DNA of 6,570 bases from a bacterium (lineage in GTDB: Bacteria > Krumholzibacteriota > Krumholzibacteria > LZORAL124-64-63), in contig QNDV01000128.1 of NCBI GenBank assembly GCA_003646045.1, positions 1 to 6,570 on the forward strand. The letters run 5' to 3'. A program made the position numbers and the translations under genes. Below, piece after piece: positions 1 through 5,414 of this stretch. The notes beneath the pieces were generated by a model. It was not told the DNA's origin. It did no database searches and saw only the letters and a program-made list of their open reading frames with translations. Position 1 is the stretch's first letter. The number at the start of each line of letters is the position of its first letter.

Positions 1-734
1 GTGCCGCCGTGGGCCTCCTCGAAGCGGCCGCGCCGGTCGGCCACCGCACCGGTGTAGGCCCCCTTTACATGGCCGAAGAGTTCGCTTTCGAGCAGGTTCT
101 CCGACAGGGCCGAACAATTGACCTGGATGAAGGGGCCATCGGCGCGGTGGCTGCTTTCGTGGACAGCCCGGGCCACCAGCTCCTTGCCCGTACCGCTTTC
201 GCCCCGGATCAGTACCGTGGCCTCGCTTTCGGCCACGTCCCCCACCAGGCCGAAGAGCTCCTGCATCTTGGGATCCCGACCCACCAACCGTCCCAGCTGG
301 GTGCGGCCGCTGACCTGCTGGCGCAGGGTGGTCACTTCGGTCACGTCACCCAGGATCAGGGCCAGACCCAGGTTGTGGCCATCGCGATGGCGCAGGGGAG
401 CGGTACGCAGCAGCACATGACCCAGCTGACCTCCGGCCAGATGGATGGTGGTCTGGAAATCCACGATGGGCTCGCCGGAGCGCAGGGTCTCGGCCAGGAT
501 GTCCCGCGGGCAGGTAGGATCACCGAAGAGATCACAAACCGGCAGCCCCGCCAGATCCCAGCGGTTGCGGCCCAGGATCTCCTCGGCTGCGGGGTTCATG
601 GTGAGGATATGCAGTTCGGGGTCGAGGGCCAGCACCCCCTCCCTGAGGGATGTGATGATGGCCAGTACGCTACCGGGCTGAACCTGGGACAACAACCGGG
701 CGATGGGAATACCGCGGGCGGCGGCGGGACTCAT
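1..734 (-). CDS. Sigma-54-dependent transcriptional activator with PAS domain (partial, C-terminal part beyond window)
   Basis: This is a bacterial enhancer-binding protein, which uses ATP to remodel sigma-54 RNA polymerase at -24/-12 promoters. The 244 visible residues begin with a PAS-like sensor domain (about 22-135, with [10 protein letters not shown] at 47-56). The AAA+ domain follows from about 147. It has Walker A GESGTGKE (178-185), the VNCSAL segment (205-210), ELFGH (218-222) and the sigma-54 contact loop as GAYTGA (225-230; the family usually has GAFTGA). Walker B, the arginine fingers and the DNA-binding domain lie past the left edge. No receiver or GAF domain precedes the PAS, so sensing is probably through the PAS, which has two cysteines (67, 75). 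The ATG at 734 is supported by AGGAGGT just upstream. The gene diverges from trxA and is the obvious candidate to control it. The family is certain; the signal and the target are inferred. Confidence 0.95.
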   Translation of the reverse strand, partial: MSPAAARGIPIARLLSQVQPGSVLAIITSLREGVLALDPELHILTMNPAAEEILGRNRWDLAGLPVCDLFGDPTCPRDILAETLRSGEPIVDFQTTIHLAGGQLGHVLLRTAPLRHRDGHNLGLALILGDVTEVTTLRQQVSGRTQLGRLVGRDPKMQELFGLVGDVAESEATVLIRGESGTGKELVARAVHESSHRADGPFIQVNCSALSENLLESELFGHVKGAYTGAVADRRGRFEEAHGG

Positions 735-745
735 GGGGACCTCCT

Positions 746-789
746 GTTGCATGCAACGTTTTCGTTGCAACATTATCGTTGTATACAAC
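746..789. promoter_or_regulatory. Cluster of three GTTG/CAAC palindromes, candidate enhancer/operator
   Basis: Three perfect palindromes share GTTG...CAAC arms: GTTGCATGCAAC (746-757), GTTGCAAC (764-771) and GTTGTATACAAC (778-789). Their centres are exactly 16 bp apart, so the outer two are 32 bp apart, about three helical turns. Relative to the predicted sigma-54 start of trxA the centres are near -175, -159 and -143, a usual enhancer distance. They also cover the core promoter of the divergent activator. The arrangement recalls activators such as NorR, which uses three enhancer sites, and PspF, which represses its own gene. Binding by this activator is inferred. A GntR-type protein is an alternative, because TTGTATACAA resembles operators of some GntR regulators. 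Confidence 0.6.
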
Positions 790-800
790 AGATTCCGCAA
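772..800 (-). promoter_or_regulatory. Probable sigma-70-type promoter of the sigma-54 activator gene
   Basis: On the minus strand TTGCGG (795-800) and GATAAT (772-777) are separated by 17 bp. This predicts a start near 765 and a leader of about 31 nt. The spacer contains the GTTGTATACAAC palindrome, and the start point falls in the next palindrome. A protein bound there should therefore block transcription. The -10 is a good match and the -35 is moderate. This is a prediction from sequence only. Confidence 0.5.
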
Positions 801-846
801 GTAGCGTGATTGAGTATGGCGCAATCAGAAGAGCTTTTATATCGTG

Positions 847-859
847 TAACATATTGAGT
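847..859. promoter_or_regulatory. IHF-like site in AT-rich linker
   Basis: Read on the minus strand, the 13 bp fit the E. coli IHF core consensus WATCAANNNNTTR with one mismatch. An AT-rich tract follows to 879. The site lies at about -80 to -68 from the predicted sigma-54 start, between the palindromes and the -24/-12 element, where IHF bends DNA in many sigma-54 promoters. The same linker carries direct repeats AACATATT (848-855, 863-870) and ATTGAGTAT (809-817, 853-861). These repeats could instead be sites for another protein or just AT-rich sequence. Confidence 0.4.
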
Positions 860-900
860 ATTAACATATTAAATATTTTCCGGGCTAGTGTTTGCTTTAT

Positions 901-915
901 TGGCCCGCCCTCTGC
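901..915 (+). promoter_or_regulatory. Predicted sigma-54 (-24/-12) promoter of trxA
   Basis: TGGCCC, five bases, then CTGC (followed by A) match the TGGCAC-N5-TTGC[A/T] consensus at nine of eleven defined positions. The required GG (902-903) and GC (914-915) are exactly ten bases apart. The predicted start is near 927, giving an 82-nt leader. The divergent neighbour encodes a sigma-54 activator and candidate enhancers lie upstream, which raises confidence in this short motif. A sigma-70 reading of the same stretch (TTGCTT 892-897, CATAGG 915-920, spacer 17) is weaker and could be a basal promoter. Confidence 0.6.
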
Positions 916-1008
916 ATAGGGCCGTCTCGAACATGCTTAGAAACGCCGGTGATGTTGCATCGGTCTGACACGGACCCGGCAGGGGCCTGAATACAGGGAG
1001 ACGGAACC

Positions 1009-1332
1009 ATGGCGAACGTGATGAACTTCGAGAGCAGCAACTTCGACAGCGAGGTCGCAGGCAGCGATGTACCCGTGCTGGTGGACTTCTGGGCCCCGTG
1101 GTGCGGACCCTGCAAGATGATCGGCCCCATCATCGAGGATTTGGTTGGCGAGTACGGAGACAAGATCAAGGTGGGCAAGGTGAACGTGGACGACAACCAG
1201 GAACTAGCCGGCAAGTTCGGCATCCGCGGCATCCCCACCGTGATGTTGTTCAAGGGTGGCGAAGTGGTGGCCAGCTTCGTGGGCGTACGGCCCAAGGAAG
1301 ATCTGGCCGCGGCCATCGACGAAGCGCTCTAG
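1009..1332 (+). CDS. trxA: Thioredoxin
   Basis: This is a cytoplasmic thioredoxin, which reduces protein disulfides and is itself recycled by thioredoxin reductase. The 107 residues match the usual length for a single-domain thioredoxin. Visible hallmarks are the buried Asp26 in VDFWAPWCGPCK, the redox pair Cys32/Cys35 in WCGPC (31-35) and the cis-proline loop GIPT with Pro76. There is no signal peptide. The ATG at 1009 follows AGGGAG (995-1000) at 8 nt. The gene stands alone: it is divergent from a sigma-54 activator and closed by a strong terminator. The predicted -24/-12 promoter suggests that this copy is induced under some condition rather than being only a constitutive housekeeping gene. 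No reductase gene is in the window. The family is certain; the sigma-54 control is inferred. Confidence 0.97.
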   Translation: MANVMNFESSNFDSEVAGSDVPVLVDFWAPWCGPCKMIGPIIEDLVGEYGDKIKVGKVNVDDNQELAGKFGIRGIPTVMLFKGGEVVASFVGVRPKEDLAAAIDEAL

Positions 1333-1377
1333 TCGAAGCAGTCAATTCAGTCACGATCCCCCCGACCGTGACCGACA

Positions 1378-1416
1378 GGCAGCCGCCGGTGGCGAGACCC
1401 GGCGGCTGCCGCTTTT
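1378..1416 (+). terminator. Intrinsic terminator after trxA
   Basis: A perfect 12-bp GC-rich stem (1378-1389 with 1399-1410) has a 9-nt loop and is followed by GC and four T. It begins 45 bp after the trxA stop. The short T-run makes it imperfect, but the stem is very stable. It separates trxA from the next gene, which therefore needs its own promoter. I saw only a weak candidate for that (TTGCGC 1449-1454, GACATT 1472-1477). Confidence 0.75.
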
Positions 1417-1521
1417 GTGGCCTGCCCCGCCCGCGGGTGGCCGTACCCTTGCGCGAACCCTGCATAGCGTCGACATTGGAGCGTTGGAACCAGCAGATCG
1501 CGCACCACCAGGGAGCAGGAC

Positions 1522-2436
1522 ATGGCCGGCCTCATCAACGGCGTAAAGAAGATCTTCAGCGGCGGCGACCGGAAGAACAACATCGTCTTCATCGTCTTTG
1601 ACAGCTGCCGCTGGGACGCCTACCAGGCGGCCAACACGCCCAACCTCGATCGCCTCGGCCAGGCCGAACAGCGCTACAGCTACGCCAGCTGGACCAGCCC
1701 CAGCCACTACACGTTCCTGATGGGGATGGTCCCCCACCTGAGCCCCAAGGGCGTGTTCGCGTCCAACGTGTACCGCGACGAGTTCGCCCTGTGGTCCCAG
1801 CGCCTGAATGTGCCGACGGTGGAGTTCGCAGGCTTCGTACCCCAGCTGTCGCTGCCCCACTTCCTGAAGGGTCAGGGCTACCGCACCGAGGGCGTGGTTT
1901 CACTGCCCGTGCTGAACCCCATGACCAACCTTTCGATGCACTTCGACCGCTACGAACTGGCCCCCAGCCACAATGACCTGGGCATCATCCTGGATGGCGA
2001 CGGCGACAAGTTCGCCCGCATACAGCCCAGCAAGGATGAGCCGGGGTTCTACTTCATCAATACCGGCGAGACCCACTACCCGTACCTGTTGCCCGGCGAG
2101 TCGGGCAAGGATCTGCCCCACATCAGCGGCGTCCACGGCGTCTTCAAGCACCTGGACGACTTCCTCAAGAACCCATCGGAGTTCCTGGAAGGGAAGAAGC
2201 AGGACGAGTTTTTCTCGCCCGATCAGTTCAAGGCTTTCTATGAGAAGCAGATCGCCTGTGTGGAGCACCTGGACGGTGTAGTGGGCAAATTCATGGACCG
2301 TTGTCCGTCCAATACGTACTTCATGATCATGTCGGATCACGGGGAATTGTTCGGGGAAGACGGGTACTTCGGGCACGGGCCCATATTCCACGAGAAGGTA
2401 TTCGAGGTGTTTTATCTGGAGGGGTTGTTGCCGTAG
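1522..2436 (+). CDS. Sulfatase-like hydrolase/transferase with Thr in place of the formylglycine Cys
   Basis: This is a 304-residue member of the sulfatase/alkaline phosphatase metal-dependent superfamily. The N-terminal strand and metal motif is IVFIVFDSCRWDA (Asp27 the likely ligand), then NTPNLDRLG (38-46). TSPSHYTFLMG (58-68) lines up with the sulfatase signature CxPSRxxLLTG, but Thr58 holds the Cys position. It therefore cannot be a formylglycine sulfatase; a Thr nucleophile suits phosphodiesterases or phosphotransferases of this fold. Other likely ligands are His185 in THYPY, Asp272 and His273 in SDHGE, and His285 in GHG. There is no signal peptide or membrane segment, so it should be cytoplasmic, unlike many sulfatases. 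It ends soon after the last motif, so it is a minimal catalytic domain. The ATG at 1522 follows GGGAG (1511-1515) at 6 nt. The substrate is unknown. Assignment to the superfamily is strong. Confidence 0.9.
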   Translation: MAGLINGVKKIFSGGDRKNNIVFIVFDSCRWDAYQAANTPNLDRLGQAEQRYSYASWTSPSHYTFLMGMVPHLSPKGVFASNVYRDEFALWSQRLNVPTVEFAGFVPQLSLPHFLKGQGYRTEGVVSLPVLNPMTNLSMHFDRYELAPSHNDLGIILDGDGDKFARIQPSKDEPGFYFINTGETHYPYLLPGESGKDLPHISGVHGVFKHLDDFLKNPSEFLEGKKQDEFFSPDQFKAFYEKQIACVEHLDGVVGKFMDRCPSNTYFMIMSDHGELFGEDGYFGHGPIFHEKVFEVFYLEGLLP

Positions 2437-2438
2437 GG

Positions 2439-2470
2439 AGGCCGATTCAACCTTGGCCTTTTCCTCTTCT
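2439..2470 (+). terminator. Weak hairpin with T-rich tail after the sulfatase-like gene
   Basis: AGGCC (2439-2443) can pair with GGCCT (2455-2459), and two outer G-T pairs are possible. A pyrimidine tract with many T follows to 2470. The 5-bp stem is weak, so it may only attenuate transcription, letting the next gene (start 2524) be partly co-transcribed. Low confidence. Confidence 0.3.
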
Positions 2471-2523
2471 CCCCCCAAGATACGCGGGTCCTCTCCCTGT
2501 CCCATAAGATCCGGGAGATATCC

Positions 2524-3414
2524 ATGCCTCTCGTCCTTTTGCTCGCCCTGCTGATGGCCGTTGCCACGCCGCAACTGGTGGAAGTAACACCTGTCGAACA
2601 CCTCTCCGTCCTGGACCAAGGCCCCCCGGGGGGTCCTCCCGTTGTAATGATTCCCGGCCTCTCAGGTTGCAACTACGGTTTCCGCAAACTGATGCCCCTG
2701 ATGCACGCCGAGGGCTTGCGTACTATCGCCATCGAACCCCTGAGCATCGGCCTCTCCGATCGCACGCCGGAAGCCGACTACACCCTGGCCGCCCAGGCTG
2801 GTCGCATTGCGACCGTCCTGGACCAACTGGCCATCGAGGGCGCGGTGATTGTCAGCCATGGCGTAGCCACGAGCATGGCCCTGCGACTGGCTCTGGCCCG
2901 GCCGGAGCTGGTGGCTGGCATCGTGTCAGTGGAGGGCGGCGCCAACGAGTCCGCATCCACGCCCACGGTCCAAAGAAGCCTGAGGCTGGCCAAGATAGTG
3001 GCCAGGATGGGCGGCACGCGCTTCCTGCGCGACCGTTACGAGGACGATCTCGTGAAATCATCGGGAGACGCCACCTGGGTGGACAAGCGTACGGTGCGCA
3101 ACTACTTCCGCGGCCCCGGCCGGGATGTCCAGGGCACATTGAATGCGTTCCTGGCCATGAGTAAACAGTCCGAGCCCGCCCCGTTGCTACCCCGTCTGAA
3201 GGACATAACCATCCCGGTGCTGGTCCTGTGGGGAAATGCCGAACATGAGGGCGCCATGGACCCTGAGGAGAAGGCCATGCTGACCACCGAACTGCCGCAG
3301 GTGGAACTCAGGGTCGTGCCCGGGGCCGGGCACTTCATATTCGAAGAGCAGCCGCAGGCCGTGGCTGACGCCGTAATCGATCTGAGGCAAAAGCTGCCGG
3401 CGAATCAGGAATAG
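2524..3414 (+). CDS. Alpha/beta-hydrolase-fold protein lacking the usual nucleophile
   Basis: The 296 residues have the alpha/beta hydrolase core: strand and oxyanion-type loop VVMIPGLSG (40-48), DYTLAAQAGRIATVLDQL (85-102), the nucleophile-elbow region (108-120), the acid strand PVLVLWGNAE (231-240) and the histidine loop GAGHFIFEE (267-275). The elbow normally reads GHSxGG but here reads SHGVAT, so Gly113 occupies the serine position. Glu240 stands where Asp is usual, while His270 is kept. The protein may be non-catalytic, like NDRG-family members, or use another nucleophile such as Ser111. The N-terminus (3-15) is hydrophobic and could be a signal peptide or anchor cleaved near AVA-TPQ, but it lacks a positive charge. 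The ATG at 2524 follows GGAG (2514-2517) at 6 nt. It lies 87 bp after the sulfatase-like gene in the same direction, and its 3' end overlaps the opposite-strand metalloenzyme gene by 10 bp. The fold is confident; the function is unknown. Confidence 0.88.
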   Translation: MPLVLLLALLMAVATPQLVEVTPVEHLSVLDQGPPGGPPVVMIPGLSGCNYGFRKLMPLMHAEGLRTIAIEPLSIGLSDRTPEADYTLAAQAGRIATVLDQLAIEGAVIVSHGVATSMALRLALARPELVAGIVSVEGGANESASTPTVQRSLRLAKIVARMGGTRFLRDRYEDDLVKSSGDATWVDKRTVRNYFRGPGRDVQGTLNAFLAMSKQSEPAPLLPRLKDITIPVLVLWGNAEHEGAMDPEEKAMLTTELPQVELRVVPGAGHFIFEEQPQAVADAVIDLRQKLPANQE

Positions 3415-4292
3415 CGCGCAACCAGCGCCGGCGTCACCTCATCCAGCCGCGTGATCCCCGCCACCAACTCCCGCGCCCCCGGACCCCAGGCCATCAGCGG
3501 TACCGGGTTGGTGGTGTGGCGCCGCGTGGTGACATCCTCCAGGTTCCCGTGATCACTGGTCAGGACCACCAGTGTATCGTCAGCCCGCGCCTCCAACAGT
3601 GCTTCCAGCAGTGCGTCCAGCCCGGCGAGAATCGTCTGGATCCGCACTACCTCACCACTGTGCCCCGCCTTGTCGCTCTGGAAATATTCGTACAGCACGA
3701 AGTCATAGGTGCGAGTTGCTGCGGCGATGATCCGCCCCGCTTCACCGGGCGCCATGGGCGGCAGATCGAAACCCCGGGCTCGCAGTTCGGCATGTGTAAA
3801 ATCCTGGTACACGGCGCGGCCGGCAGTCACATCGTCCAGAGTGAAGAACGGCAGATCGGCAGCCAGATTGGTCACCGTGGTGGCCGAGAACTGCAATTGT
3901 CTCTCGCGCGGCAGTTCGAAGAACCGCGGCCTGAACGCGTTGAGAAAGCAGGCGGGGTGTCCCAGGTCGGTGATCTGCTTGAGTACCGAGTGTTCCAGCA
4001 GGATGGAGCGCAACAGGTCGTTGGGAAATCCCGTCAGATGCTTGCCGAAAGCCGCCTGGGCGTTGACACCGCTCAGCAGGGTGGTCTGGCCAGTGGCGGA
4101 CTGTGGTACGCCGTCGACGCCCAGGACAGCATCGATGGGACGGGCCCAGCCGCCGGCGTGGGATACAGGGGAGCCATCGGCCGGACGCGTCGGCAACCGG
4201 AGCAAACCTCCGTCGTAGGTGAGCGTCGGGTTGACAGCGGGATCCTCCGCGCCCCAGCCGTAGCCGTCTATGAACAGTAGTACCGTTTTCAG
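3405..4292 (-). CDS. Phosphoglycerate mutase/alkaline phosphatase-superfamily metalloenzyme
   Basis: This is a two-metal phosphohydrolase or phosphomutase fold of 295 residues from the chosen start. Motifs run in family order: FIDGYGWG with Asp9; QSATGQTTLLSGVNA (64-78), whose Ser65 aligns with the catalytic serine of cofactor-independent phosphoglycerate mutase; SDKAGH (206-211) with Asp207 and His211; SDHGN (246-250) with Asp247 and His248; and RRHTTNPVP with His259. It is much shorter than true iPGM (about 510) and lacks its inserted transferase domain, so it is probably a phosphatase or related enzyme of unknown substrate. No signal peptide is seen. The start is uncertain. The chosen CTG at 4292 has GGAG at 6 nt and begins directly at the first strand. 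In-frame ATGs at 4388 and 4382 lack ribosome sites and sit at the predicted transcription start, and the frame stays open to 4427. It converges on the hydrolase gene. Confidence 0.88.
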   Translation of the reverse strand: MKTVLLFIDGYGWGAEDPAVNPTLTYDGGLLRLPTRPADGSPVSHAGGWARPIDAVLGVDGVPQSATGQTTLLSGVNAQAAFGKHLTGFPNDLLRSILLEHSVLKQITDLGHPACFLNAFRPRFFELPRERQLQFSATTVTNLAADLPFFTLDDVTAGRAVYQDFTHAELRARGFDLPPMAPGEAGRIIAAATRTYDFVLYEYFQSDKAGHSGEVVRIQTILAGLDALLEALLEARADDTLVVLTSDHGNLEDVTTRRHTTNPVPLMAWGPGARELVAGITRLDEVTPALVARYS

Positions 4293-4309
4293 GGTCGACT
4301 CCGATTGAT

Positions 4310-4327
4310 GAAGAAGGCTCCTTCTTC
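4310..4327 (-). other. Hairpin in the predicted leader of the metalloenzyme gene
   Basis: A perfect 7-bp inverted repeat, GAAGAAG/CTTCTTC, with a 4-nt loop ends 7 nt before the GGAG ribosome site of the CTG start. There is no T-run on either strand, so it is unlikely to be a terminator. In the mRNA it could affect translation or stability. If the protein really starts upstream, this is coding sequence instead. Confidence 0.4.
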
Positions 4328-4386
4328 TGAAAGAGCCTGCCGGGTGGTACACCTTGTGTGCCGGGGTACGATCCACATTCATGCGC

Positions 4387-4416
4387 ATTATAGTGCAGAC
4401 CGTGGCACGCCCACAA
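4387..4416 (-). promoter_or_regulatory. Sigma-70-type promoter of the metalloenzyme gene
   Basis: A perfect TATAAT (4387-4392) lies 18 bp from TTGTGG (4411-4416) on the minus strand. The predicted start near 4380 gives a leader of about 88 nt to the CTG start. This argues against the upstream ATGs at 4388 and 4382 as start codons, because one overlaps the -10 edge and the other lies at the start point. No other factor site was recognised. Confidence 0.5.
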
Positions 4417-4523
4417 CCTGGCAACAAATCCCTGCGTTACGCCCAGTGTGCGAACCGTACCAGATTACTCGGTGGTCCACGTCGAGGACATCCATGTAGT
4501 CTGCGTAGATCCTACTTGTCGCT

Positions 4524-5414
4524 TTATGACAGGATGTTGCCGGTCCGGGATGGGGCAAGACGACCGGACCGCCGCAACCGATAGATAAGGAAGGTGATAG
4601 CCACCAGGGGCACGGCGTATTGATAGACATTGAGATAGATCGACAGTCCCGGCATCGCGTCACCGTTCCAGGTGAAGAGGCCGCCCATTTCCCAGTTCTC
4701 CGAAAACGTCAGGTTGATGAAATTCATGCCGTTATGGATACCGACGAGCACCCAGATCGACCTCCAGTTGAGGTAGACCAGCGAATAGAAGATCGACGTC
4801 AGCGAGAGCGCGAAAAACCCGGACCAACTGGGTGCCCTGACGATGAAGTGCAAGACTGCAAACACCATCGCCGAGACGACAATGACCCAGGGAAGGGTCT
4901 TCCGGTCGTCAATGAACTGCTCGATGGGATAGCACCTGAAGACGAGCTCCTCGCCGATGGAGTTGACGGTCAGGAAGACCAGAAAGAAGTAGGCGTACGC
5001 GGCGACGACCCGCAGCAGAGCCGTGCCCTCTGGAATCGACGACTCGTAGACCATGTTCTGCGCGGTCAGGATGATGACGAGGAAGGGAACCAGGTTGATC
5101 GCGACACCGACGAGGAATGCAACCAGCGCCTGCCGGACCATCGGCCGCCGGAAGCCCAGTGCACTGAAGGGCGATCGGTGCAGGAAACGCTGGGACAGAT
5201 AAATGACGACGAAGTAGAGGGCGCAGAGGGCCAGGAACAGGGAAACCTTGGGAACGCTGGGAGAAAACCTGGCGGCTGCCATCTCGTTGATCTCGAAGCC
5301 GAATACTTTGGAGAGCGGCAGACCGATCAGGATCATCGAGAATGCGACGATGACCGTTCCGGCCACGATAGCGACGTGCCGCCACGAGAATCGACGGGCA
5401 TCGGAGTGCGTCAT
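4524..5414 (-). CDS. CPBP-family intramembrane metalloprotease
   Basis: This multi-pass inner-membrane protein belongs to the CPBP (Abi/CAAX protease and bacteriocin-processing) family. The 296 residues contain about eight hydrophobic segments (near 14-34, 57-75, 95-117, 135-152, 174-191, 198-215, 219-236, 257-278). The motifs are in the expected order: EELVFR (155-160) for EExxxR, FAVLH (185-189) for FxxxH, and HN (227-228). Glu155, Glu156, His189 and His227 are the expected catalytic or zinc positions, so it looks active. The ATG at 5414 is preferred over an upstream in-frame ATG at 5477. It follows GAGG (5423-5426) at 8 nt and overlaps the regulator's stop as ATGA, suggesting translational coupling. 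Family members act in prenyl-protein processing, bacteriocin immunity or regulated proteolysis. The pairing with a GntR regulator fits an inducible stress or immunity role, but the substrate is unknown. No convincing terminator follows. Confidence 0.92.
   Translation of the reverse strand: MTHSDARRFSWRHVAIVAGTVIVAFSMILIGLPLSKVFGFEINEMAAARFSPSVPKVSLFLALCALYFVVIYLSQRFLHRSPFSALGFRRPMVRQALVAFLVGVAINLVPFLVIILTAQNMVYESSIPEGTALLRVVAAYAYFFLVFLTVNSIGEELVFRCYPIEQFIDDRKTLPWVIVVSAMVFAVLHFIVRAPSWSGFFALSLTSIFYSLVYLNWRSIWVLVGIHNGMNFINLTFSENWEMGGLFTWNGDAMPGLSIYLNVYQYAVPLVAITFLIYRLRRSGRLAPSRTGNILS

Noticed and set aside
9..809. Plus-strand open frame of 266 codons opposite the sigma-54 activator
   Set aside because: It is the antisense of a strong AAA+ and PAS coding region and has no recognisable domain. 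It runs through the promoter region at 746-789.
1900..2619. Minus-strand open frame of 239 codons across the sulfatase-like gene and the following gap
   Set aside because: The plus strand encodes a protein with complete superfamily motifs and a good ribosome site. The antisense product has no recognisable feature.
3516..4280. Plus-strand open frame of 254 codons opposite the metalloenzyme gene
   Set aside because: The minus-strand frame has all metal-binding motifs in order. The plus-strand product is Gln/Gly-rich without any motif.
4428..4523. Gap between the CPBP stop and the metalloenzyme promoter checked for a terminator or small RNA
   Set aside because: Only 4-bp stems such as GTAG/CTAC were found and there is no T-run. 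Nothing could be supported.
4541..4571. 8-bp inverted repeat CGGTCCGG/CCGGACCG near the end of the CPBP gene
   Set aside because: It lies inside the last codons of the gene, has a 15-nt loop and no T-run, so I do not call it a terminator.
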